Shown here in pieces: positions 1 through 7,405 of a DNA stretch of 24,423 bases. The stretch comes from Chloroflexota bacterium (GTDB taxonomy: Bacteria > Chloroflexota > Limnocylindria > Limnocylindrales > CSP1-4), in contig JACVXW010000005.1 of the NCBI GenBank assembly GCA_015661135.1, positions 4,046 through 28,468 on the forward strand, written 5' to 3'. Both the position numbers and the translations under genes were made by a program. Under the pieces are notes generated by a model. It saw nothing but the letters and a program-made list of their open reading frames with translations. It ran no database searches and was not told the origin of the DNA. How positions within the stretch are numbered: the stretch's first letter is position 1; every line of letters begins with the position of its first letter.

Positions 1-76
1 GGTCGCAAGCCAGGATTGCCGGGGCAGCACGAGTAACCGGGCTGCATCCCACACGCTCGTCTGGGCACGCCACGCC

Positions 77-817
77 TTACGCGGGGTCGGCGAGCTCGAT
101 CCGGATGCGCTTGTTGATCCGGCCCTTGGACTCGTAGCCGGTTACCCGGATGCCGCCGACCTCGCGGGTGTTGGCCACGTGCGTGCCGCCATCTGCCTGG
201 AGGTCCAGGCCCACGATCTCGATCGTCCGAATCTGCTCGATTCCGGGCGGTAGGAGGTTGATCTTCGTCCGGATCAGGTCGGGGATGGCGAAGGCCTCGT
301 CCCGCGGAAGGACGTTGACCCGGACCTCGCGCTCGTGGGCCAGTTCCGCGTTGACCGAGGCCTCGATCTCGCCGACGAGGTCGCCGCTCATCCGTTCGAA
401 TTCGAAGTCCATCCGGCCCGCCCCGGGTTCCATGTTGCCGCCGGTGACGAGCGCCCGATAGTCGCGCCAGACGACGCCGCACAGGGCGTGGAGGGCCGTA
501 TGCGTTCGCATGAGCGCGTGGCGACGGGCCCAGTCGATGTCAACCCGGAGGAGATCGCCGACCTGTGGCGGCTCCGCGCCCGCCTCCAGTTCATGGACGA
601 TCTCGCCGCCGACCTTTCGTGCGGCCGTGACCGTCCAGGACCGGCCGTCGGCGGCCCGCAGCAGCGTCCCCCGATCCGGTGGCTGGCCGCCGCCGCCGGG
701 ATAGAAGACCGTGGTGTCGAGGACGACGATCGGGGCCGCGGCGGTCGTGTCCAACGCGACGACCCGGCCATCGACCTCGCGAGCGTACGCGTCTGCGTAG
801 CAGATCTGCGGGTTCAC
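77..817 (-). CDS. alaX: Alanyl-tRNA editing protein, AlaX type
   Basis: Free-standing relative of the AlaRS editing domain, expected to hydrolyse Ser- or Gly-mischarged tRNA-Ala in the cytoplasm. Seen with the GTG start at 817 (246 aa): an N-terminal beta-barrel-like part with the FYPGGGGQP segment at about residues 38-46, the zinc motif HTALH (H106, H110), and the late DGGTHV motif (209-214) followed by NTREVGG. Many family members have Cys where D209 sits, so the fourth metal ligand may differ. A GTG at 844 would add nine residues, but 817 is preferred because TACGCT lies exactly 6 nt upstream of it (a leaderless arrangement also seen at other genes here) and family members start close to this point. 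No Shine-Dalgarno is visible. It ends with TAA near the window edge, and its partner upstream is the gap at 818-1302. Family assignment is secure; substrate is inferred. Confidence 0.92.
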   Translation of the reverse strand: MNPQICYADAYAREVDGRVVALDTTAAAPIVVLDTTVFYPGGGGQPPDRGTLLRAADGRSWTVTAARKVGGEIVHELEAGAEPPQVGDLLRVDIDWARRHALMRTHTALHALCGVVWRDYRALVTGGNMEPGAGRMDFEFERMSGDLVGEIEASVNAELAHEREVRVNVLPRDEAFAIPDLIRTKINLLPPGIEQIRTIEIVGLDLQADGGTHVANTREVGGIRVTGYESKGRINKRIRIELADPA

Positions 818-823
818 TCGCGC

Positions 824-829
824 AGCGTA
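824..829 (-). promoter_or_regulatory. -10 hexamer TACGCT, leaderless start of alaX
   Basis: TACGCT is followed by six bases (GCGCGA) and then the GTG start, so transcription beginning about 7 nt after the hexamer would start on the initiation codon. No convincing -35 is seen. The support is the repetition of this geometry at several unlinked genes in the window. Confidence 0.45.
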
Positions 830-844
830 ACCCCGGATCGGCAC

Positions 845-1095
845 CCTGAATCGGTGCCGGGTCGCACCGGATAAGTCGCAGCTAAGCGGCGGTCCCTATC
901 GTCCGCGGGACGGAAGTGGGCCGGAGCGGTCGGCTCCGGTGGCGTCGAGTGCGGATCGGGACCGCACCGGACCACCCGAAGGTCCTCCCCCCACCCGTAC
1001 TTTGGCCGGATTGAGGGCACGCCTCGGGTTCTGCAGGATGGGCGACCCGGTGGGAATACCGGTGGAATGCATCCAAAGCTCAGGGAGCCCAACAC
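845..1095. other. Non-coding stretch upstream of a micro-ORF
   Basis: No convincing gene on either strand; open frames here are Arg/Pro-rich shadows. It contains TACTTT at 998-1003, a possible -10 for the rightward unit at 1096-1289, and a 5-bp hairpin CCGGT/ACCGG at 1047-1062 with loop GGGAAT. A weak TTGAGG (1011) with a 17-nt spacer to CAGGAT is also present. None is strong. Confidence 0.4.
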
Positions 1096-1194
1096 ATGAA
1101 GCACCGAATCCAGCGAGCCTGGCACCTGGCTCTCGCAGTTTCTCCCCTCGCGGCGATCGCGCTTGTCGAGGCGGCGATGAAGCGCTGGTCCTAG
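1096..1194 (+). CDS. Putative 32-aa single-pass membrane peptide
   Basis: ATG at 1096 follows a GGGAG Shine-Dalgarno at 1083-1087 with 8-nt spacing and reads 32 codons to TAG. The peptide has a basic start (MKHRIQR), one hydrophobic segment (about residues 9-27, LALAVSPLAAIALVEAA) and a basic tail (MKRWS), which is the layout of a small inner-membrane protein. The TAG lies in the loop of a 7-bp hairpin (1185-1201), the first of three stem-loops that follow, the last resembling an intrinsic terminator on this strand. Together these suggest a short autonomous rightward transcription unit between two leftward genes. I recognise no family. Alternatives: a dual-function RNA with a peptide, or a chance ORF inside a non-coding RNA. 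Function unknown. Confidence 0.45.
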   Translation: MKHRIQRAWHLALAVSPLAAIALVEAAMKRWS

Positions 1195-1289
1195 GGACCA
1201 GTCCACCTTTCGCGTCTGATCCGGCACCCTCCTGCCGGACGGCACCTCGAACGAGATCCGGACCCTCCTCCGGGTCTCGTTCCTTTTCC
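1185..1289 (+). ncRNA. Three tandem stem-loops, two with loop ACCCTCCT (possible sRNA or structured 3' UTR)
   Basis: Hairpin 1: CTGGTCC (1185-1191), loop TAG, GGACCAG (1195-1201). Hairpin 2: TCCGGCA (1220-1226), loop CCCTCC, TGCCGGA (1233-1239), perfect. Hairpin 3: GAACGAGATCCGG (1249-1261), loop ACCCTCCT (1262-1269), CCGGGTCTCGTTC (1270-1282), 13 pairs with one G-U. Hairpins 2 and 3 sit on a direct repeat (GATCCGG, optional C, ACCCTCCT at 1218-1232 and 1255-1269), so the same octamer ACCCTCCT appears at the tip of both. CCCUCCU is complementary to Shine-Dalgarno sequences, as in the C-rich loops of some Gram-positive regulatory RNAs. Role is inferred only. Confidence 0.4.
1249..1289 (+). terminator. 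Intrinsic-terminator-like hairpin
   Basis: A 13-bp stem with an 8-nt loop is followed by CTTTTCC on the + strand (1283-1289). The T-run lies only on the rightward side, so it would end the rightward micro-ORF transcript, not the leftward regulator ending at 1303. The T-run is short. Confidence 0.5.
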
Positions 1290-1302
1290 GCTCCAAGGTG
1301 CC

Positions 1303-4300
1303 TCAGCCGCGGTTCGGGACGAGCTCCAGGCGCACGGCCACCATTGCCGCCTCCACGCGGCCGGACACGCCGAGCTTGGAGAGAATGTTCCCCACGTGGA
1401 CGCCGACGGTCTTCTGGCTGATGAAGAGCCGCTCGCCGATCTCGCGGTTGGTCCGGCCCAGGACGATCAGGCTGAGCACTTCGCGCTCGCGGTTTGACAG
1501 TCCGAATGCCGCGTCCGGACGGGCCTCGGGCGGTCCGACGAACGCTTCTGCGATCCCGCCGGCGGCCCGCGGCTCGATGGCCACCTCGCGCGGCCGGGGG
1601 CCATGGCCGTTGGTCGTCCCGGGCGAGCCGGGCATGCCCGAGGAGATCGGTCCGGCCGGCACGAGGGACGCGGCCGACCCGGGACCCGAACCCATCACCG
1701 CCGCCGGCCCGCCGGGCGGCTCCGTCGCGGGCACGGACGGCAGCGTGATCAGGGCCCGCCGGGCCAGCTCCTCCAGGTTGCGGAGCAAGGGCCCGGCGCC
1801 AAGCTCGCGAGCGATTCGGACGGCTTCGAGGAGCGGGCCGCGGGCGATGGCTCGGCCCTCCCGGGCATCCTTCGCCGGGAGTGCGGCCTCGGCCTGCCGC
1901 CAGCGGGCGCGGGCCACCTGATACGGATCGCCCAGGGCGTCCCAGGACGCCGCGATCGCGGCCCATTGGTCGGCTGAATCGCGCCCGTCGATCCGCGCCG
2001 CATAGCCGCGCGCCGTCGCCAGCTGGGCCTCCGCTTCGCCGCGGCTGGCCGCATCCGCCGGGACCCCGCTCGAGCGCAGGATCGCCTCCGCCTGGGCAAG
2101 CGTCCGGGTCGCATTCTGGCGCGCCTCGGCCAGTTCCGCGAGCGCCCGTCGGTCGTGCGCGTCCGCGACGATGGCCGCCTGGACCTCGAGATAGGTCGCG
2201 GCGGTGCGTGCGGCCTGGACCCAATCCTCCGAGTCTCGGACCGCGGACCAGCCGAGCTCCGCGGCGCGACTCGCGTCGCCCAGGTCGCCGCGCCACAGCG
2301 CAAACGACGCCGCCGCCCGACTCGCCGGGACCACCGACTGCGGATCGGGCGCGTTGCGAAGCTCGAGCAGGCGACGGCCGAGCAGGCGGGCCGCGTGATC
2401 CCCGTCGCGCGCCTCGGCCCAGCGCCCGGTCAGGAAGAGGGCCTCGGCGACGTTGCCGCGGAGCGCGTTCCCGTAGACCGCCTCGACGCCGTCCCGGCGA
2501 GCCCGCTCGATCGCGTCCATGGTCGCGTTGATCGCCTCTTCCCCTCGGTGCAGGAGCGTGAGCGCCGTCGTCAGGTTGAGCGTGGCCCGGAACCAGTCGT
2601 CGGCGTCGCCCACCTCGGCTGCGATATCGCGCGCGCGCTCCAGGAGCCCGATCGCATCGGCCGGCGCGGCACCCCAGGCGCGCGCGATTCCAAGGGTGCA
2701 GGTCGCGTGACCCTCGGCCGCGCGCGCTTCCACCCCGACCGTACGAGCGACGTCGATCGCCTGCCGGGCGATGGTCTCGGCCTCCGCAAAGTGGCCTTCC
2801 AGCATGAGCGTCTGGGCAAGTGATCCCAGGACACGAGCCCGGAGCCCGCTCGAGCCCGCGGGCGCGAGAGATGCAGCGCGTCTGTGCTCCGAGAGCGCCC
2901 GATCGTGGTCGCCGAGCGATCGTGCCACGCGCCCGAGGCGCTCGTGGAGGCCCGCCATCAGCGCCCGATCCTCGCGCTCGGCGAAGCGCGACGCCGCCGA
3001 CTCGAGATACGCCAGGGCGCGGTCCGGGCGTCCGGCTGCAAGCGCCACGTCGGCCGTGTCCAGGAGGAGCCGGCCGGTCAGCGCGCGGTCCCCGGTCTCG
3101 GCCGCCCCGAGTTCGAGCGCCAGCTCGACCATCGCCAGCTGATCGGCGGCCGCGCCAACGGCGAGTGCCGCAGCGGATGCCTCCAGGAGCGCGTTACGCG
3201 CGGCCTGGGTCTCGTGTGCAGAGAGCCAGTGGCGGGCGCGGGCGCCCGGCCGATCCGCGACCGACGTCGCGAATGCGACGTGATACCGGCGGCGCTGGTT
3301 GGGCAGGAGATCGGCAGCGATGGCCATGGCCACCAGCTCGTGGCGGATCTCGACGGTCTCGTCGGCCTGCACCGTGACGAAGGCCGTCTCGATCCCCTCG
3401 TCAAGTCCGGCCCGAAGGTCGGCGTCCAGGCCATCGGCACCGTGACGTGGTCTGCCCGTGGATCGCGGCGGCAGGCCGACGGCGTCCGCCTCGAATGCGG
3501 TGGCAACGTGCTGGAGCGCCTCGCGTCGCATCGGCTCCCCGGCCAGCGCGAGCAGGCGGAGCGTCCGTCGGCATTCCGGGCTGCGGAGCGCCAGCCGTGC
3601 CGCGATCAACTCGTCCAGGGAGGAACCCAGCGAGACGCCGGACAGCTCCCGGCGTGCCGCGAGCACCTCCTCCACCAGGAGTGGATTGCCCCCTGATCGT
3701 TCGGCCGCGAGGAGCAGGCGCGACGCCGTGGGCCGCGCACCCTCGATCGCGGCTACGAGGTCCGCGAGCTCATCGCGGCGCAGCGGCTGCAGATCCAGGC
3801 GCTCGGGTGGATCGGCGGCGTCGGCGATGGACGCGAGGTCGCCGAGGAGTGGGTGGCCATGGACCAGCCGGTCCGTCCCGTAGGTCGCAATGATGCAGAG
3901 TCGGGACGGCCGGGCCACGCGGCACAGGAAGACCGCGAGGTCGCGGGTTGCGGCGTCGGCGAGATGGAGATCCTCCAGGACGAGGAGGACGGGGCGTTGC
4001 TCGCTCGCCCGCTCGAGCATCCCGAGGACGGCCTCCGCGAGCCAGGCCGCACGCCGATCCGCGCTCACCCGGAGCGGCACGACGCCGGCCGGGCGCTCGA
4101 CGCCCGCGCCCGGCGGCAGGAGCGGACCGAGGGCTTCCGAGCCCGGTCCCAGGATTCGCCGGCGTTCGACGTCCGTCAGTCCGCCTAGGAACGGCCGAAG
4201 CCCCTCGATTGCGGGTGCATACGGCTCCCCTGACCGGCCCGCGACGGATCGCCAGCGCAGGATCGAGAACGGCTCGGCGAGGCGTCCCACGCGCCGGATG

Positions 4301-4455
4301 CTCTCGTCCACGAGCCTGCTGACGCCGATACCGCCTGGGCCGGACGCCAGGATCCGACGGCTCCGCCCGTCGGCTGCGGCTTCCAACGCGACCGCGATCC
4401 GGGTGATCTCCCGCTCACGGCCAACAAAGCGTTCGCTGCGCACCCTCGCCGGCAT
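1303..4455 (-). CDS. LuxR-family AAA/TPR transcriptional regulator (MalT/LAL type) with degenerate P-loop
   Basis: Large signal-responsive transcription regulator, about 1050 aa. Seen: VGREREI at residues 11-17 opening the ATPase module; a Walker A-like GPGGIGVSR at 39-47 where the conserved Lys is Val (codon GTC); Walker B LLVLEDLHLAD at about 157-167; a long Ala/Arg-rich helical TPR region through the middle; and a C-terminal LuxR helix-turn-helix over the last 65 residues (LSNREREVL, TNREIGERL, SQKTVGVHV). The protein should bind DNA through the C-terminus; the ATP switch is doubtful without the Lys. ATG at 4455 is chosen; an in-frame GTG at 4473 with GATCGT 6 nt upstream is a real alternative. 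The longer frame to 4713 would overlap the divergent methyltransferase and lacks domain content. Target genes unknown. Confidence 0.88.
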   Translation of the reverse strand: MPARVRSERFVGREREITRIAVALEAAADGRSRRILASGPGGIGVSRLVDESIRRVGRLAEPFSILRWRSVAGRSGEPYAPAIEGLRPFLGGLTDVERRRILGPGSEALGPLLPPGAGVERPAGVVPLRVSADRRAAWLAEAVLGMLERASEQRPVLLVLEDLHLADAATRDLAVFLCRVARPSRLCIIATYGTDRLVHGHPLLGDLASIADAADPPERLDLQPLRRDELADLVAAIEGARPTASRLLLAAERSGGNPLLVEEVLAARRELSGVSLGSSLDELIAARLALRSPECRRTLRLLALAGEPMRREALQHVATAFEADAVGLPPRSTGRPRHGADGLDADLRAGLDEGIETAFVTVQADETVEIRHELVAMAIAADLLPNQRRRYHVAFATSVADRPGARARHWLSAHETQAARNALLEASAAALAVGAAADQLAMVELALELGAAETGDRALTGRLLLDTADVALAAGRPDRALAYLESAASRFAEREDRALMAGLHERLGRVARSLGDHDRALSEHRRAASLAPAGSSGLRARVLGSLAQTLMLEGHFAEAETIARQAIDVARTVGVEARAAEGHATCTLGIARAWGAAPADAIGLLERARDIAAEVGDADDWFRATLNLTTALTLLHRGEEAINATMDAIERARRDGVEAVYGNALRGNVAEALFLTGRWAEARDGDHAARLLGRRLLELRNAPDPQSVVPASRAAASFALWRGDLGDASRAAELGWSAVRDSEDWVQAARTAATYLEVQAAIVADAHDRRALAELAEARQNATRTLAQAEAILRSSGVPADAASRGEAEAQLATARGYAARIDGRDSADQWAAIAASWDALGDPYQVARARWRQAEAALPAKDAREGRAIARGPLLEAVRIARELGAGPLLRNLEELARRALITLPSVPATEPPGGPAAVMGSGPGSAASLVPAGPISSGMPGSPGTTNGHGPRPREVAIEPRAAGGIAEAFVGPPEARPDAAFGLSNREREVLSLIVLGRTNREIGERLFISQKTVGVHVGNILSKLGVSGRVEAAMVAVRLELVPNRG

Positions 4456-4563
4456 GGTCGCATCGTGCCACACGCCGAGACGATCGATCCGCCAGGCGCC
4501 TCGTCTCGCCCTCGTCCGTGTCGCCGCAATGGACCGGGTCCTCCGGCGGCGATCTCTGTCGCG

Positions 4564-4569
4564 TAGGCT
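4564..4569 (+). promoter_or_regulatory. -10 hexamer TAGGCT, leaderless start of the methyltransferase
   Basis: TAGGCT is followed by GCGCGG and then the GTG at 4576, the 6-nt gap seen before other GTG starts in this window. No Shine-Dalgarno or clear -35 accompanies it. Confidence 0.42.
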
Positions 4570-4575
4570 GCGCGG

Positions 4576-5526
4576 GTGGCCGAGCAGCGACGAGCACCGC
4601 ACCCCCGCAACAAGCTCAACGAGCTGAGCGGGGAGGAGTGGCTGTACTTCACGAAGTCGGTCTGGACGACGGCGTACCCGTCCGAGCTCGGTCATGCGGC
4701 GCGGCGCGCGCACGGCGCGAACAAGCCGCCACGGTTGATGGCCCGGCTCATCGAGTTCTTCACCAAGCCCGACGAGCTCGTGGTCGACCCGTTCGCGGGG
4801 GTGGGCGGCACGCTCCTGGGAGCCGCGATGGCTCGGGGACCCCGCCGGGCGATCGGGATCGAGCTGTCACCCCGCTGGACGGAGGTCTATCGATCGGTCG
4901 CGGCAGCCGCGCTCACGGCGGCGAAACCACTCGCAGACCTCGGGGCACAGGACCCGGGCGGCGAGCGAACCTTCGATCCGTCCGGATGTGAGATGCGAGT
5001 TGGGGATGCGCGGCTGCTCCTGCGGGAGATCCCGGCCGCGAGCGTCCAGTTCGTGGCGACGGATCCGCCCTATAACGTCCAATTGCCGATGACGATGTCA
5101 GGCGGCGCAATCTCGGAGGCCTGGTCGAACCGGCGGACGGACTACGCGATGATCACGGACGATCCGGCGGACCTCGCCAACGCCGCCGACTACCCGGCGT
5201 TCCTCGACGCGATGACCGACATCCTCGGCGAGATTCACCGCGTCCTGGTTCCGGGCCGGTACGCGGTGCTGATCGTCCGCGATGCCTACCAGGGTGGCCG
5301 CTACCTGTTCACCGGCTCCGATCTCGCGGCGCGCGCAGCTGGCGCAGGGCTCATCCCGAAGGGCGACGTGGTCTGGTACCAGGCCGGTACGCGCTTGCGG
5401 CCGTACGGCTACCCGAACGTCTACGTGCCGAACATCGCCCACCAGCACATCCTCGTGCTGCGGAAGGAGCCTGTGCCGGCGCGTCGGACAGGCGGCGTCC
5501 GCGCTGCCGGGGGTCGCTCGGGCTAG
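4576..5526 (+). CDS. Orphan N4/N6-type DNA methyltransferase
   Basis: SAM-dependent methyltransferase of the N6-adenine/N4-cytosine DNA methylase fold, 316 aa. Seen: an N-terminal NKLNELSGEEW...FTKS block (12-27) also found in thermophile and archaeal DNA methylases; KPPRLMARLIEFFTK (50-64, motif X); the SAM-binding DPFAGVGGT (71-79, motif I); the acidic GIEL (94-97); and the catalytic DPPYN (163-167, motif IV), then IHRVLVPGRYAVLIVRD. Motif order X-I-IV differs from beta-class enzymes, where DPPY precedes X-I, and there is no long target-recognition domain. No restriction endonuclease, specificity subunit or other defence gene is adjacent, so it is an orphan and could regulate or mark DNA. 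GTG start. The stop shares CTAG with the convergent gene, a 4-bp tail overlap. An RNA substrate cannot be excluded. Confidence 0.85.
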   Translation: MAEQRRAPHPRNKLNELSGEEWLYFTKSVWTTAYPSELGHAARRAHGANKPPRLMARLIEFFTKPDELVVDPFAGVGGTLLGAAMARGPRRAIGIELSPRWTEVYRSVAAAALTAAKPLADLGAQDPGGERTFDPSGCEMRVGDARLLLREIPAASVQFVATDPPYNVQLPMTMSGGAISEAWSNRRTDYAMITDDPADLANAADYPAFLDAMTDILGEIHRVLVPGRYAVLIVRDAYQGGRYLFTGSDLAARAAGAGLIPKGDVVWYQAGTRLRPYGYPNVYVPNIAHQHILVLRKEPVPARRTGGVRAAGGRSG

Positions 5527-7163
5527 CGCATCCCGCGCGCGGTCAGGAGTGCCGCGAGGGCATTCTCGCCGTCCATCGAATCGTCGGCTGCACCGTACCC
5601 GGCTCGACCGGTGGCCACCATGTCGACGATGTCACCGAGTGTCGTCCGGTGCACCCAGCCCTCCCGGCCGTCGGGACAGACGACGAAGCAGTAGGCGCCC
5701 GATCGCTCCTTGACCTCGACCTCGTCCTGGGCCGTGAGTTCTCCGATCCGCGTTCCGCGGAATTCGTCGGGTCGGTCGAGGAGTTGGGCAACCGCGTACC
5801 GGACGAGACGGCGCTCCGCGGAACCGGGACCGCCGGTCGCGAATCCAAACGCGAGCCGCGGTCGATCGGGAACGGCCGTCCTTACCGGGTCCACCTTGCG
5901 CGCCTCGATGAGCGAGGGCCGTCGCCAGCGGGGCATGAACGCCTCGGGGTCCTCGGGCACGACCGCGACCGACGCCAGCGCGTGCCCAACCCCGATCCCG
6001 ACGCCGGTTGCCGCGGCCGCATGGAGCACGGCGTCGGCTGCCGGCGGCTCGCCGTCGCGGCGCCGCTTGTTGAAGATGGTGAACGCCATCCAGGTCGTGA
6101 CGGCAAGTGAGCCGAACACGGTCGTGACCCCGTCGAGCCGGCCCGGTTCCGCAAGACCGAGGGCCACGAGGTTGCTGTTCGCCACGGCTGAGAACCAACC
6201 GGCACCACCGCCCGCGCCGGCGGCTCCCGCCCCGCCGTCAGCGGCGCTTGCTCCTGGACCCTCCGCCTCCCCGGCCGCCTCGCCCGCCGCTGGAGACTCG
6301 CCCGTGCCGAACGGGTATCCGGCTGCCGGACCAGCGCCCGATCCTGTGCCGCCATCGCTGCCGCTGCCGCCGCCAATTCCGATACCCCAGCCGCCGGGAT
6401 CATCGGTGCCACCCGGGCCGCCCGTGGTGTGGGAGTTGCCCGGACCCGTCCCGCCCGGCGCTGTGCCGCCAGTGGTCGCACCGGTTGTGCCGGGGACGCC
6501 GGAGGCCGCTCCGTCGGAAGCGGGTGTGGCCGCGGGGACCGACGTCGACGCGGGCGCAGCTGGATTCGGTGACGAACTCGACGTCGGAGCCGCGGTCGGG
6601 TCAGGGTCCGGCGCCGGCGGCCGGGCGGTCGGGTCGGGCGGCGGCGCGGTCGGCGATGGAGTGGGCGTGGGCGCGGGCGGCGGCTGCGTCGGCGACGGAG
6701 TGGGCGTGGGCGTGGGCGGCGGCGCGGGCGGCGATGGAGTGGGCGTGGGCGCGGCGGCAATGACCACCGTTCCCGCGTCGAGCGCATCCGCGAATCGTTC
6801 GGCGTCGCGAGCCTCGAACCGTACGGCGTGCGCGCCGGGCGGGAGGGACGCCCAGACCGTAAAGGTCACACCGGCTTTCCAGTCCGTGCCGTTGCCGGTC
6901 ATCGGCAGCGTTCGACCCGCGACAGAGACGCGAACGTACTCGGGCGGAAGGGCGTGGGCGTTTCGGTACGTCACGGTGAAGGCAATCGAGGTGGCGGAGT
7001 CCGCTGCCCGCGGGCTGACTTCGGGAAGAAGGAGCTTGGTGGGTCCGATCGGAGCGCCGAGCGCGGGCAGGCCGAACGCAAGCAGGAGCAGCGTCGCGCC
7101 AAGGGCAGCTGCGATCAGCTCCCTGGCACGGCCATCTCGCGCACGTGCTCGCTGGATTGCCAC
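5523..7163 (-). CDS. Exported Pro/Thr-rich protein with Ig-like and SH3-like ends
   Basis: About 546 aa from a GTG at 7163 that has GAGGA 6 nt upstream; longer frames run into the divergent gene region and are Pro/Arg-rich. Seen: an Arg-rich start then a hydrophobic segment (16-37, ATLLLLAFGLPALGA), consistent with a signal peptide or anchor; a beta-rich domain (about 40-137, SIAFTVTYRNAH, YVRVSVAGR, HAVRFEARD) resembling a bacterial Ig-like fold; a long Pro/Thr/Ser then Gly-rich linker with a 13-aa tandem repeat (PTPTPSP...); a hydrophobic helix VFGSLAVTTWMAFTIF followed by NKRRRD; and a C-terminal SH3b-like unit (about 470-511, DEVEVKERSGAYCFVV...GWVH). Probably a cell-surface protein whose C-terminal domain is inside, judging from the positive stop after the helix. 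I do not recognise the full protein. Confidence 0.72.
   Translation of the reverse strand: MAIQRARARDGRARELIAAALGATLLLLAFGLPALGAPIGPTKLLLPEVSPRAADSATSIAFTVTYRNAHALPPEYVRVSVAGRTLPMTGNGTDWKAGVTFTVWASLPPGAHAVRFEARDAERFADALDAGTVVIAAAPTPTPSPPAPPPTPTPTPSPTQPPPAPTPTPSPTAPPPDPTARPPAPDPDPTAAPTSSSSPNPAAPASTSVPAATPASDGAASGVPGTTGATTGGTAPGGTGPGNSHTTGGPGGTDDPGGWGIGIGGGSGSDGGTGSGAGPAAGYPFGTGESPAAGEAAGEAEGPGASAADGGAGAAGAGGGAGWFSAVANSNLVALGLAEPGRLDGVTTVFGSLAVTTWMAFTIFNKRRRDGEPPAADAVLHAAAATGVGIGVGHALASVAVVPEDPEAFMPRWRRPSLIEARKVDPVRTAVPDRPRLAFGFATGGPGSAERRLVRYAVAQLLDRPDEFRGTRIGELTAQDEVEVKERSGAYCFVVCPDGREGWVHRTTLGDIVDMVATGRAGYGAADDSMDGENALAALLTARGMR
6652..6754 (-). repeat. 39-bp tandem repeat coding a 13-aa Pro/Thr repeat
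   Basis: Unit GGCGAYGGAGTGGGCGTGGG plus about 19 more bases occurs at 6652-6690, 6691-6729 and partly at 6730-6754. On the coding strand it gives PTPTPSP followed by six variable Pro-rich residues. Unit length is a multiple of three, so copy number can change without a frameshift. Confidence 0.8.
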
Positions 7164-7233
7164 GCTGAGTCCTCGGCTCGGGCGCAGGTCGCCCGTTTCG
7201 CTCGAAGGATCGGCGGGGTGGCGTGGGGATTCA

Positions 7234-7239
7234 ATGGTA
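7234..7239 (-). promoter_or_regulatory. Candidate -10 (TACCAT) for the exported protein
   Basis: TACCAT on the minus strand lies about 70 nt before the GTG at 7163, which has its own Shine-Dalgarno, so this would make a leadered mRNA. No -35 is recognisable; weak. Confidence 0.25.
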
Positions 7240-7392
7240 CGGCGGTCACCCGGACCCCTGACCAGCGGCCCACGCCCGGCGCGCGGCAGGCTCATCGGGC
7301 CCGGTTTCTCCGATGGTCCCCCCGGCCGCGGATGGCCCACTCGCCGAGCCGCAGGGAACCAACGGATCATTCCCTCCGCAGCAGGACGGGCG

Positions 7393-7398
7393 TACGAT
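7393..7398 (+). promoter_or_regulatory. -10 hexamer TACGAT, leaderless start
   Basis: TACGAT is followed by CGGGCGC (7 nt) and the ATG at 7406. It is a good TATAAT match and fits the 7-nt gap seen before ATG starts elsewhere in the window. Confidence 0.5.
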
Positions 7399-7405
7399 CG
7401 GGCGC

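Noticed and set aside
1011..1039. TTGAGG - 17 nt - CAGGAT as a sigma70-type promoter for the micro-ORF
   Set aside because: -10 match is only 3 of 6 and lacks the first T; TACTTT at 998 fits the window's TANNNT pattern at least as well, and neither is compelling.
896..2296. Long leftward open frame overlapping the end of the LuxR regulator
   Set aside because: Arg/Gly/Pro-rich without motifs, while the other frame carries a clear LuxR helix-turn-helix.
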